From assembly GCA_024291935.2 (NCBI GenBank), contig CM044311.1:24742001-24806000 (forward strand): 64,000 nucleotides of DNA. The letters are read 5' to 3'. Made by a program: the position numbers and the translations under genes. The first letter of the stretch is position 1; every line of letters begins with the position of its first letter. This stretch comes from Okapia johnstoni. Taxonomy: Eukaryota > Chordata > Mammalia > Artiodactyla > Giraffidae. Under the pieces are notes generated by a model that was not told the DNA's origin, did not search any database, and saw only the letters and a list, made by a program, of their open reading frames with translations. This document shows positions 54,039 to 64,000 of this stretch, piece by piece.

Positions 54039-54390
54039 TAACCCTATATGCGAGACAGAATAAGAGACACAGATGCATAGAACAGTCTTATGGACTCTGA
54101 GGGAGAAGGTGAGGGTGGGATGTTCTGAGAGAATAGCATTGAAACATATATATTATCATATGTGAAACAGAACACCATTCCAGGTTCGATTCATGAGACA
54201 AATGCTCAGGGCTGGAGCAATGGGATGACCCAGAGGGATGGGATAGGGAGGGAGGTGGGAGGGGGGTTCAGGATGGGGAACACATGTAAACCCATGGCTG
54301 GTTCATGTCAATGTATGGCAAAAACCACTACAATATTGTAAAGTAATTAGACCCCAACTAAAATGAATAAATTAATTAAAAAAAAAAAAA
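54039..54390 (+). mobile_element. Younger ruminant L1 3' end, sense, with poly(A), inside the older L1
   Basis: 'taaccctatatgcgagacag' to 'attagaccccaactaaaatg' and an A13 tail at 54378-54390. The older L1 reads 'aaaaacag' just before (54031-54038) and resumes 'cagactcacagacttaaatc' directly after the tail, so the target-site duplication probably overlaps the poly(A). The 3' UTR contains the typical G-run (ggaggtgggaggggggttca). Confidence 0.87.
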
Positions 54391-54705
54391 CAGACTCACA
54401 GACTTAAATCATGAACTGACGATTACCAGTGGGGAAGTGTGGGGAGGAGGAATAGTTAGGGAGTTTGGGACTGACATGTGCACATTGCTACATTTATAAT
54501 GGATACCCAACAATATTGTATAGCATGTGGAACTCTGTTCAATATTCTGTAACAACCTAATTGGGAAAAGAATTTGAAAAAGAATAGATATGTGTTTGTG
54601 TAAAACTGAATCACTTTGTTGTACACCTGAAACTAACACAAAATTGTTAATCAACTATACTTCAATACAAAATAAAAAGTTATTAAAAATAAAGATAAAG
54701 CAACA
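54391..54705 (+). mobile_element. Older L1, sense, 3' UTR continuation
   Basis: 'cagactcacagacttaaatc', 'agggagtttgggactgacat', 'aatattctgtaacaacctaa', 'gaaaaagaatagatatgtgt', 'gttgtacacctgaaactaac', 'actatacttcaatacaaaat'. It completes the L1 of 53196-54038 and ends in an A-rich stretch. Confidence 0.85.
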
Positions 54706-54739
54706 ACCCCTCCACAAACACACGCACAAAGAATTGACA

Positions 54740-54937
54740 ATGGAGGGTACCTTCTTTCTCTACCATGTGAGGACACAGTCAGAAGGTGACTACACACAAA
54801 CTGGGAAGAGAGTGCTCAAGAGAAATTGACCTAGTTGGTATCCTGGTCTTAGGCTCTCAGCCACTAGAACTGTGAGAAGATAAATTTCAACTAAGCCTCC
54901 AGTGTATGGTGTGTTGCTATAGTAGCCTGAGCAGATG
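54740..54937 (+). mobile_element. MLT1-type LTR, right half
   Basis: 'ctctaccatgtgaggacaca', 'gtcagaaggtgactacacac', 'ccactagaactgtgagaaga', 'agtgtatggtgtgttgctat' continue the LTR broken at 53195. Confidence 0.75.
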
Positions 54938-55154
54938 AAGCCAATACACTGAGAAAGAATTCTGTCAATATCACTAAATGTTCCTGAAATATAAATAAGT
55001 TGATTTGATAAATTAATACAAATTATATGAAGAGTTTTAATTAAATATAAACATGCAAAATAGTGAGATATTAAAAATACATACAAATTTATGCAAGATA
55101 TAAATATAGGCAGACTTGCCTATGAAGTTGGACAATGTAAATTTAAAAAAATGT
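54938..55154. other. Unassigned AT-rich spacer
   Basis: Nothing recognised. Confidence 0.5.
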
Positions 55155-55791
55155 CTACCTATATAGATGGGGAAACAATAGAAACAGCGAGAGAATTTAT
55201 TTTGGGGGGGGCTATAAAATCACTGCAGATTGAGACTGCAGCCATGAAATTAAAAGACACTTGTTCCTTGGAAGAAAAGTTATGACCAACCTAGACAGCA
55301 TATTAAAAAGCAGAGACATTACTTTGCCAACAAAGGTCTGTCTAGTCAAAGCCATGGTTTTTCCAGTAGTGATGTATGGATGTGAGAGTTGGACTATAAA
55401 GAAAGTTTGGTGACAAAGAATTGGTGCTTTTGAACTGTGTTGTTGGAGAAGATTCTTGAGAGTCCCTTGGACTGCAAGGAAATACAACCAGTCCATCCTA
55501 AATGAAATCAGTCCTGAATATTCATTGGAAGAACTGATGCTGAAGCTGAAACTCCAATACTTGGGCCACCTGGTGCAAAGAACTGACTCATTTGAAAAGA
55601 CCCTGATGCTGGGAAATATTGAGGGTGGGAGAAGGGGATGACAGAGGAGGAGGTGATTGGATGGCATCATCGACTCAATGAACATGAGTTTCAGCAAGCT
55701 CTGAGAGTTGGTGATAGACAGGGAAGCCTGGCTTGCTGTAGTCCATGGAGTCGCAAAGAGTCATACATGACTGAGCAACTGAACTGAACTA
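55155..55791 (+). mobile_element. BovB LINE, 3' 0.64 kb, sense
   Basis: Begins 'tatagatggggaaacaatag' (YIDGETIETA in one frame) and ends 'gagcaactgaactgaactaa'. Frames are broken near 55210, 55400 and 55640. It carries the TGA variant at 55639-55641. A G8 run at 55203-55210 replaces the usual 'ttctgggctcc'. Confidence 0.93.
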
Positions 55792-55794
55792 ACT

Positions 55795-55829
55795 CTCTAT
55801 CATTTATCTATTTATCTATCTTTCTATCA
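55795..55829. repeat. (TCTA)n-like tetranucleotide repeat
   Basis: Imperfect run of TCTA/TTTA units directly after the BovB 3' end, where BovB's own terminal repeats would lie. Confidence 0.8.
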
Positions 55830-55956
55830 GGTTGGGCTCAGTCACTATTTATTAGTGTGTGGAATAAATAACACTTCTGAAATAAAATTTGGTAATTTTC
55901 AGTGTGACTAGGAGATCATGTCATGATTTTTCACTTAAAAATTCAATGGGATTTTA

Positions 55957-56062
55957 GTGCTCACTTCAGCAACACATATACTAAAATTGGAATGATACAG
56001 AGAAGATTAGCATGACCCTTGCACAAGGATGACACACAAATTCCTGAAGTGTTCCATATTTT
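55957..56062 (+). pseudogene. U6 snRNA retropseudogene, full length
   Basis: The copy runs from gtgctcacttcagcaacaca to gtgttccatatttt, colinear with U6 small nuclear RNA over its whole length. U6 is the catalytic-core RNA of the spliceosome. The ACAGAGA box is intact (gatacagagaagattagc), but differences from canonical U6 occur at about ten sites, several at former CpGs. An 11-bp direct repeat, tgggattttag, lies at 55947-55957 and 56075-56085, with an A7 stretch after the copy. That is the mark of L1-mediated retroposition. No snRNA promoter (PSE/TATA) is visible upstream, so it is unlikely to be transcribed as U6. Confidence 0.93.
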
Positions 56063-56085
56063 AAAAAAATAGAGTGGGATTTTAG

Positions 56086-56557
56086 AAGTCTCTGCTACTA
56101 TTTAGACTTCATTGCACTGTGTATATGTGTGTAGAGAGGTTAAGGGGAAAAAAAAGGAGAACTTCTCCATACATTCTCAAGATTACTTTAATATAATCCC
56201 AGATACTTTAGAATATTATCAACCAAGTTATTCATAAAATATTTGCCAAACTCCTTCATTTATGGGCTTAATTTAGATCATATGAAGAGGGTGAGAAGGA
56301 CATTTTGGAAGATTGACTGCACAAGCAGTGATGCATGAGCAAAGCCATGGCAAGTTGAAGATAGTAATGAGATTTGTCCTGTAAAAAGTCTTACAGATTA
56401 TATAAGGAGAAAATTGTGAATGGGTAATATAAGTCTCAAATGAGAATAGACAGAATAATTCTTATAATAAATTTTACTGCTATGCCTGAGTAGATGATAA
56501 AAATTATAACACCCAAACTCAAGTAGAATATTTAACTTCCTTATTTAATTTTAAGTT
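56086..56557. other. Unassigned AT-rich sequence
   Basis: Nothing recognised. Confidence 0.5.
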
Positions 56558-56697
56558 TGGTTCAGTCGCTCAGTTGTGTCTGACTCTCTGCGACCCCATG
56601 AATCACAGCACGCCAGGCCTCCCTGTCCATCACCAACTCCCGGAGTTTACCCAAACTCACGTCCATTGAGTCGGGGATGCCATCCAGCCATCTCATC
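56558..56697 (-). mobile_element. BovB LINE 3' terminus fragment, antisense
   Basis: 'ggttcagtcgctcagttgtg' to 'gatgccatccagccatctca'. About 140 bp. Confidence 0.92.
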
Positions 56698-57629
56698 TAA
56701 GATTATAGTATTCGTCTCAAGTCTGTACCTACTCCTCCATAATCTTAACGATGACCAATGGAGATAAGAGTCTTCAAGTATGACTGTTGATCTCATGCAA
56801 AAACATTACTTTGGTGGATTAAATTTTTCACTGATTAATACTGGATGTTTGATTTTTTAATGAAGGCCATATCAGTTAGACCTAGGATCAATTGAATCCA
56901 ATATATATATTCAAACTAATAGCTGTAAAAAGATAAAAATGGACTCCTTTCTTATAACATGATAATACAGAGGTAGGCATTTTGAAGGTAAACTAGCTCA
57001 GGATTGTGTGTTTTGTTGCTCTACATTCTTAGATAATGCCTCAAGATTCAAGATGGCACCTCTGAAAGGCTTCCATCATAACGCACAAATCTAGCAAAGA
57101 GAAAGTGCATTCCTTTTCTAAACAATTAACTCCATAGACATTCTATGGACAACTTTACATCTATTACATTTCAAACTTAATAATATGGGCATACTTACCT
57201 AAAGTCAAAGATGAAAAATGTAAGCTTTATACAAATTGGAAGTGTAACTGAGTCAAAATCTGTTTTGTCACTAATGAAGATAAGCAGCATGGCTATTAAG
57301 AGAAAATGAATTGTCTCTGACCAAATGTCTTTACTATTTATCTGAAATATACGTCAAAGAGTAAGATGAGCCTTAAGTTTGTAATTTAGGATCATAAACA
57401 AAAGCTTCAAATAGCCACAATCATGTTCATAAGTACAGAACTTAATGATTTGACATTTTTAGTGGTCTTAAAATGAATAAACTAAAAGTTCTCTAACCCC
57501 ATCACATCTGACATATTTATTCTCTATGTTTCTCCAACAAGTCTCAATGTTTTTCTTTATGTTGAAGTAATGATTCCATGTTGTCTAGAATGAATATTGT
57601 GATCTTTCTTTTTGACTATATATGTGGAT
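56698..57629. other. Unassigned AT-rich sequence
   Basis: Nothing recognised in about 930 bp. Confidence 0.5.
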
Positions 57630-58059
57630 TAGGCAGAGTAATGGCCCCCTCAAAGATGTCCATCCACATTCTAATCTCCCAAACCAGTAAAAATGCTAAT
57701 TTATGTGGTTAAGATTTTTACACAGTTGATTGAATTATCTTGAGATGGGAAGATTATCATCTATTATCACATTGGGGTCAATATAATTCAAAGAGTCTTT
57801 GTAAGCAGGATGCATGAGTATCAGAGTGAGAGAAAAAGTAATTTGAGAATACTATACTGATGGTTTTGAAGAACCAGGGAGAGGTCATGAGCAAAGGAAT
57901 GAAGGCAGACTCAGAAGTTGGAAAAAGCAAGGAAACAGATTAGTTTTCAACTGCCAAGGAACTCCAGAAGAATGAAGCCCTATCAGTTTTACTTTAGCCC
58001 AGTGAGACTTCTGATGCACATAACAGTTAAATATAAACTGTTATTATGTTAAGCCACTA
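57630..58059 (+). mobile_element. MLT1-type LTR, left part
   Basis: 'taatggccccctcaaagatg', 'catccacattctaatctccc', 'ttgagatgggaagattatca', 'ggcagactcagaagttggaa', 'tttagcccagtgagacttct' and 'tatgttaagccacta' follow an MLT1-type LTR in order. It is cut by a SINE at 58060 and ends at 58246-58300. Confidence 0.75.
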
Positions 58060-58245
58060 CTGTTAGCAGCTCAGTGGTGTCTGGTTCTTTGCGATCCCAC
58101 GTACTGTAGCCTACCAGGCTCTTTTGTCTATTAAAGTCTCCAGGCAAGAATATTGGAGTGGATTGCCATTTCTGTCTCTAGGGGATCTTCCTAACCTAGG
58201 GAATGAGGCCGTGTCTCCTGCACTGCAAAAAGATTTTTTACCTTG
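58060..58245 (-). mobile_element. Bov-tA SINE, antisense, inside the LTR, 10-bp TSD
   Basis: Reversed SINE 'agctcagtggtgtctggttc' to 'aaaagattttttacctt'. The duplicated target is taagccacta (58050-58059 and 58246-58255), a conserved word of the LTR. Confidence 0.93.
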
Positions 58246-58300
58246 TAAGCCACTAAGTTTGTGGTAATTAGATCCTTGGCAGTTAAAAACTAATGTGCTA
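58246..58300 (+). mobile_element. MLT1-type LTR, right end
   Basis: 'taagccactaagtttgtggt' and 'aattagatccttggcagtta', the expected LTR 3' end. Confidence 0.75.
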
Positions 58301-58956
58301 TATAACAAACAGCACTATTAACACAACCTAAATGAACAAACAAAATTTTGTTTCTTTATTTTCTGAAACATATTTAGTTTTCCTCGTGGATGACTATTCT
58401 CTTGGGGTAAAGAGGAAAACTGAACTTTCCAATTAATTACATCTCAGATTCTTCCATGTAAATTGTCTCTTTCTAATTATTGCTCACATTCTCATATGAT
58501 CTCTTTGACTTCTTAATTGCCTCCAAGATGATATCTCTGTATACTTGCAGGCTTAAGGGATCTAATGGCAGTGGAGTAAAGGAGTCCAGTATCAAATATG
58601 GGCTCATGGTTTCTCTCAACACTGAACTGAAATCTATGAGTTACACCTGTTCTTGACTAGACCATCAGTCATAATGCTGGAAATCTATTTCAGTCTGATA
58701 ACAAAAGTTGTGGACTCTATTTGTTGCATCTAAACTTGTTGTCCATGGACCATCTCAGCTTATATATGACCGTGCTCCAAACATAAGCATCCATGAACTT
58801 CTCGGTCACCTGCACATCTCTCACAGCCTCTCAGGAGCCATGAGTTCTTCCATACACTCATTCAAGTAAACACTTTCTTGGACAATATTTCTCTCTTAAT
58901 ACATATTAGGGAATTGTCCCAGTTGAGTGTGAGACTGTGAGCCTCATTAAGAAGCT
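58301..58956. other. Unassigned sequence
   Basis: Less AT-rich than most of the window, possibly old LTR-internal or other repeat DNA, but no family could be assigned. Confidence 0.4.
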
Positions 58957-60496
58957 TCAGTTCAGTTCAGTTCAGTCGCTCATTCGTGTCTAACTCTTTG
59001 AGACCCCATGAACCTCAGCAGGCCAGGCCCCCCTGTCCATCGCCAACTCTCAGAGTATACTCAAACTCATGTTCACTGAGTCGGTGATGCCATCCAACCA
59101 TCTCATCCACTGTCATCCCTTTTTCCTCCTGCCTTCAATCATTCCCAGTATCAGGGTCTTTTCCAGTGAGTCAGCTCTTCGCATCAGGTGGCCAAAGTAT
59201 TGGAGTTTCGGCTTCAACATCAGTTCTTCAAGTGAAAATTCAGGATTGGTTTCCTTTAGGATGGACTAGTTTGATATCCTTGCAGTCCAACGGACTCCCA
59301 AGAATCTTCTCTTATATCACAGTTCAAAACTATCAATTCTTCAATGCTCAGCTTTTCTTTATAGTGCATCTCTCACATCCATACATGACTACTGTAAAAA
59401 CCATAGCTTTGGCTAGATGGACAATTGTTGGCAAAGTAATGTCTCTGCTTTTTAATTTGCTGTCTAGATTGATCATAGCTTTTCTTCCAAGGAGCAAACA
59501 TCTTTTAAATTCATGGCTGCAGTCACCATCTGCAGTGATTTGGGGGTCCAAAAAATAAAGTCTGTCACTGTTCCCATTGCTTCCCAACCCATTTGTCATG
59601 AAGTGATGGGACCAGATGCCGTGATCTTAGTTTTCTGAATGTTGAGTTTTAAGCTAAATTTTTCACTCTCCTCTTCCACTTTCATAAGAGACTCTTTAGC
59701 TCTCCTTCATTTTCTGCCATAAGGGTGGAGTCATCTGCATATTTGAGGTTATTGATATTTCTCCTGCCAATCTTGATTCCAGCTTGTGCTTCATCCAGCC
59801 CAGTGTTTCTTGTGACGTACTATGCATTTAAGTTAAATAAGCAGGGTGACAATATACAGCCTTGACACACTCCTTTCTCAATTTAGAACCAGTCTGTTTC
59901 TCCAACACCATTTCTAACTATTGCTTCTTGATGTGCTACAGATTTCTCAGGAGGCAGGTCAGGTGGTCTGGTATTCCCATTTCTTGAAGAACTTTGCACA
60001 GTTTGTTGTGATCCACACATTCAAAGCCTTTGGCATAGTCAATAAAGCAGAAGTAGATGTTTTTTCTGGAGCTCTCTTGCTTTTTTGATGATCCAGCAGA
60101 TGTTGGCAATTTGATCTCTGGTTCCTCTGCCTTTTCTAAAACCAGCTTGAACATCTGGAAGTTCACAGTTCATGTATTGCTGAAGCTTGGCTTGGAAAAT
60201 TTTGAGCATTACTTTACTAGCATGTTAGATGAGTGCAATTGTGTAGTAGTTTGAGCATTCTTTGGCATTGCCTTTCTTTGGGACTGGAATGATAACTGAC
60301 CTTTTCCAGTCCTGTGGCCACTGCTGAGTTTTCCAAACTTGTTGACATATTGAGTACAGTACTTTCACAGCATCATCTTTTAGGATTTGAAATAGCTCAA
60401 TTGGAATTCCATCACTTCCACTAGCTTTGTTCCTAGTGATGCTTCCTAAGGCTCACTTGACTTTACATTTCAGGATGTCTGGCTGTAGGTGAGTGA
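58957..60496 (-). mobile_element. BovB LINE, 3' 1.5 kb, antisense (longest BovB 3' segment)
   Basis: Starts with reversed terminal repeats (cagttcagttcagttcagtc) and runs through the complete reversed RT C-terminus, the YADD region near 59735 and motif A near 60020 (frame 59936-60166 holds CFIDYAKGFECVDHNKL). It reaches 'ggatgtctggctgtaggtga' and 'gtgatcc' at 60496. There the sequence jumps to 5'-UTR-like DNA, skipping the RT N-terminal part and the endonuclease. The stop triplet (tca 59113-59115) is present. Confidence 0.93.
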
Positions 60497-61240
60497 TCCA
60501 CACTTCTACACTCAGTGCCCCCAACCCTGCAGCAGGCCACCGTTGACCCATGCCTCCACCAGAGACTCCTGGACATTCATGGGCAAATCTGAGTCAGTCT
60601 CTTGTGGGGTCACCGCTCCTTTCTCCTGGGTCCTGGTGCACACAAGGTTATTTGTGCCCTCCAAGAGTCTGTTTCCCCAGTCCTTTGTAAGTTCTGGTGG
60701 CTCTATAATGGGTTTAATGGCGACCTCCTCCAAGAGGGCTTATGCCATCCCCAAGTCTGCTGCACCAGTGATACCCAATGCACCCAGAGCTCCTGCCCCT
60801 GTGGCAGTCCACTGATGGCCCGAACCTCCACAGGAGACACTCAAACACAGTTCTGTCTCGGTCTCTGTTGGTTCTCTGTGTCCTGCACACAAGATTTGTT
60901 TGAGCTCTCTGAGCGTCTCTGGCGAGTATGGGGTTTGATTCTAAATGTGATTTTTCCCCTCCTCCCGTCTTGCTGGGGCTTCTCCTTTGCCCTTGGATGT
61001 AGGATATACCACAAAGTCACCCCAGTGCCATGCAGCCGCCACTCCAGCATCTACCATCTTGAGGTGCTTCCCTGCCCTTGGGCATGGAGTATCTCCTCAC
61101 AGTAACTCCAGCGCTGTGCAGCTGCTGCTTTAGTGCCTTCCTTCAAGTCGGGACCTGAGATGGGCAGTGGTTGCCTGCTCTCAGACTCACTCAGCAGCTC
61201 AAAACCCCCTTGGGCTCCTCTCCAGCTGCTTCAACCATTA
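60497..61240 (-). mobile_element. GC-rich BovB 5'-region-like sequence, antisense
   Basis: Part of this block, 'cccttgggcatggagtatct' with 'cctcacagtaactccagcgc' and 'gtgcagctgct' (about 61075-61127), is the reverse complement of the 5'-UTR-like start of the BovB at 18320. The rest (60497-61070) is GC-rich sequence that I take to be the remaining 5' region, because it is contiguous on both sides with BovB. Frames of 108 and 167 aa (+) and 73 aa (-) lie here, without known domains. Family assignment of 60497-61070 is inference. Confidence 0.55.
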
Positions 61241-62082
61241 GCTGCCTATCCAGAAGAGGAATTTTATATGGAAGCAGATCTTTTAAGATAGTCATTTTAT
61301 TTTCAATGTAATTACTGATATCATGGACTCTTTCACATTTTTCCAATTTCATACAGCTTAATTTTCAGTGTAATTATTGTTTGTCCTAAACAGAAACTCC
61401 TTGGCAACTTTCTGCCTTATTTCCACAGTGCTCATAAATCAATCATTATTTCAAATCATCAACTTTTGTCAGCAACAAGATGCATAACAGTGATAAAATG
61501 ATATAGATTTGTTTAAAAATGCTAATTTTTCATGGATGATTTCTGCTAATAGATCAGGCATATGGTACAGTAAAAGCATAGTTTATGCCTTGTAGTAATT
61601 TCTAAAATATCAATTTGTATTTTTCCCCTTTAGAAAGTTCGATTCTGCTTGATAGATCATGGAGGTTACACAAATTTAGTATTCTGTGTCATGCTTGACT
61701 TTTTCTTTTGGAGCAAGAAACCTAACTTTACTTTGTTTTATTTGCACAAAGTTCTTTCTGCATAAATATTCCAAACTCTCACCAAAATAAACTCAAGTTT
61801 CAGGGCTTACCTATGCAGTGCAAGAAAATAAAATGTGTATTTTTTCAGTGTTTAAAAAAGAAAATTTAAACTGATAATAATAATAAATGGAAACATATGA
61901 CAATGAATTCATTTTAAAAGAAGTATTTACAATTTACTTCTATGCATATGTAAGTATAACTATAATATTTACACCTCTCTCTATATATCTATAGCTATAC
62001 AAACATTATATATAACTTTATATAAATTATATGATAAATGGATAGAATGACATAGGGAATGCATGCATACATACACATATAT
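61241..62082. other. Unassigned AT-rich sequence
   Basis: No gene recognised; short TA-rich tracts near 61980-62030. Confidence 0.5.
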
Positions 62083-62110
62083 GTTTTTATATATATATAT
62101 ATATATATAA
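62083..62110. repeat. (TA)n microsatellite
   Basis: TA tract after a short catacatacacatatat segment. Confidence 0.92.
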
Positions 62111-62185
62111 ACCTATTTTTCCTTGAAGAACTGCTATTACTAAGTTTTAAAGTTGTCTCTATTAATGTAGCTACCTTTATGAGTT

Positions 62186-62256
62186 ATGAAAGTGAAACTG
62201 TTAATTGTTTAGTCATGTCTGACTCTTTGCAACCACATGGACTATAGCCACCAGGA
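62186..62256 (-). mobile_element. Bov-tA SINE tail fragment, antisense
   Basis: 'gtttagtcatgtctgactct' and 'ttgcaaccacatggactata', then 'gccaccagg'. About 140 bp of SINE body are deleted between the reversed tail and a possible bit of the head. Confidence 0.8.
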
Positions 62257-62351
62257 AAATCTATAATTGTTTACTTCCATCTTCTTTAATATTTGTTTTT
62301 GATTCTAACGATAGTGATATCAACTTAAATATTTAAAGTTTTGGAAATCAC

Positions 62352-62560
62352 CAAGGCTTCTCTGGTGGTTCAGATGGTAAAGAATCTGTCTGCAATGCAG
62401 CAGACCCGAGTTCAATTCCTTGGGTGAGGAAGATCCCCTGAAGAAAGGAATGGCTTCCCACTCCAGTATTCTTTCCTGGGGAATCCCATGGACAAAGGAG
62501 CCTGTCAAGTTACAGTCCATGGGGGTCTCAAAGAGTGGGACTCTATTGAGTGACTAACAC
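62352..62560 (+). mobile_element. Bov-tA SINE, sense
   Basis: Head 'aaggcttctctggtggttca', B-box-like 'gagttcaattccttgggtga', body 'cactccagtattctttcctg', tail 'agagtgggactctattgagt'. It is opposite in orientation to the fragment 100 bp upstream. Confidence 0.93.
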
Positions 62561-64000
62561 ACATACAAATACTATTGAATTTTAAAAATGCTAACTCTTT
62601 CTTACATGTAAGCCTGCTGCCCCAGATATTGAAGACATTATTCTTTTTATCATATAAAAAGTAAAGAGAAATTTTCAGAAAAAATGTATTGGCAGATAAA
62701 GGATATCAGTGCTCAAGACAAAAGGGAGGATGTGAGCCTCCATGTTTGTATTGAAAGAACAATCAGCAGTATGCTTCAATATCAAGAAACCTGGAATACT
62801 ACTACTGGTTGGGAGACCTGAGTTATAGTCACACATCTACCAACTGTTTATATAAAACTGAAAAAGACAAATTTGAATTAATATCCATAACTAAAAAAAG
62901 AGGAAAGTGCCAAGATTAGAAGTTGCATAATTATCACAAATTTATTCTACACTGAAGTCCAAATGATAATCATATAAATGGAATTTCTAAAACAAATATC
63001 TTTATATAGCCACTTTTTTATATAATTATATAAAACATTTATAGTCTGTTTTTCTATTTTACTGCATTACAAAATTTTCCTCAATCAATTTTCATCAGTG
63101 TTTTAATAATTAACTGTGAAATCAAGTGTTAAATGATGTATCTTGTCTAAGAAGCACTGGCTTAATGGCAAAGCTCATGATTCAGATAAATTTTCTCAAA
63201 GATAAAGAGCAAAAGAGGAACACAGAAATAAGCCAAAAAAAAAAAAAAAAGACAAGTTCAGTGATCAGATGATAGATTTGGAAAAAGTTCAGATTGTATG
63301 ATTAAACTGTGAACTATGCTAAAAAAGGCTATTCTATTATCTATCTCACCACTTAAAAATTAAAACATCAGGAATAAAATTAGAAGTATTTCAACAGAGA
63401 GGGATTTTGAAGAGTTTTCTAGTAATCAATATCCACGATGAACAGGTTTAAGTATGAATTATTTCCAGAGTTAAAGTATTCATTTATATACAAGTAAGTT
63501 TTTCTACTGGTTCAGCTAGAAACTCAAATTTTCTATCAGTGGCAGGAATAAATTCAGATTGCTCTCAAGATCTACTTCCACTGCTAAAGAAACATTAATC
63601 TTCCAAACCTGATTATAAAGCTCCTTTAGTTTAAGGCTTGATTTCTATTCTCAGATGTGGAGATGAATCCTAGTTCTATGCCTTGGAAGTCAATTATGGT
63701 AAATGCATTTCAAATGCAACAGAATGCTTTTCCAAGGGATTAAGATGCATGTGTTTGGGAGGAAAATATATTTTGAGTTTCTGTGGCTATAAAAGATGTG
63801 AAATGGTTAAACTCTGAGTGCTATCATAGTAAGATTTTTCAAAAAGACCTGATGTTTTGTCAATACTGATTCAAGCTTCTCAGTGTCACTGGAGTAAAAA
63901 TAATAAAGTTCTGCTGCTGCAGGGACAAGAAGGAAAAAAGTTTGATTGATTCTTCCATTATCCAATGACAGCTATTATAAAGCAGAGAATAAAAATGCCA
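62561..64000. other. Unassigned AT-rich sequence to window end
   Basis: About 1.4 kb with an A16 run near 63235-63250 and no recognised gene, RNA or repeat family. Confidence 0.5.

Noticed and set aside
55957..56062. Functional U6 snRNA gene
   Set aside because: Target-site duplications, an A-rich 3' flank, about ten substitutions and no visible upstream snRNA promoter indicate a retropseudogene.
60602..61105. 167-aa + strand open frame as a gene
   Set aside because: It lies on the strand opposite to BovB 5'-region sequence in a GC-rich stretch where stops are rarer.

Overview
The window is mammalian nuclear DNA from a ruminant, most likely a bovid. The evidence is the repeat content: about 24 copies or fragments of Bov-tA/Bov-A SINEs and about 18 of the BovB (RTE-clade) LINE, with ruminant-type L1 3' ends, CHR-type tRNA-Glu SINEs and a few old eutherian repeats (MIR, MLT1-type LTRs, Tigger1). 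These families were recognised by eye from remembered consensus sequences, not by a database search. The DNA is AT-rich and CpG-poor. I found no functional host protein-coding gene; it reads as a gene desert or a large intron. Nearly all longer open frames lie inside retrotransposons or low-complexity DNA.

Layout. 1-10 kb: old AT-rich sequence with scattered SINEs, two small BovB pieces (1.4-2.6 kb), a CHR SINE at 5.6 kb and a 3'-complete BovB at 7.1-7.9 kb with 8-bp target-site duplications. 10-15 kb: a CpG-rich block, an intronless fragment of OSBPL1A (ankyrin-repeat end), then an old antisense L1 split by two SINEs and two BovB copies; one BovB carries the longest open frame of the window (350 aa, reverse transcriptase). 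15-30 kb: SINEs, a BovB with its 5' end but no 3' end, L1 3' ends and a long TA microsatellite. 30-42 kb: an LTR-like remnant, L1 3' sequence, two adjacent BovB copies, a Tigger1 transposon of about 2.1 kb, and an L1 with an inversion junction. 42-56 kb: SINEs, two unexplained GC-richer blocks (44.8-45.3 and 47.7-48.2 kb), further BovB copies, and a multi-level nest at 53.1-54.9 kb (MLT1-type LTR, split by an L1, itself split by BovB and by a younger L1). 56-64 kb: a U6 snRNA retropseudogene with target-site duplications (55.96 kb), an MLT1-type LTR cut by a SINE, a long internally deleted BovB (59-61.2 kb), then mostly unrecognised AT-rich DNA.

No genes here act together. What the window records is a history of insertion: L1-type machinery probably mobilised the U6 and OSBPL1A copies, and the Bov-tA tails resemble the BovB 3' end, consistent with BovB machinery mobilising those SINEs. 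Nothing I see amounts to a new biological system. The observations most worth following are the CpG-rich block at 10.4-10.7 kb, the unexplained blocks at 44.8 and 47.7 kb, the unusual BovB structures, and a stop codon shared by several BovB copies.
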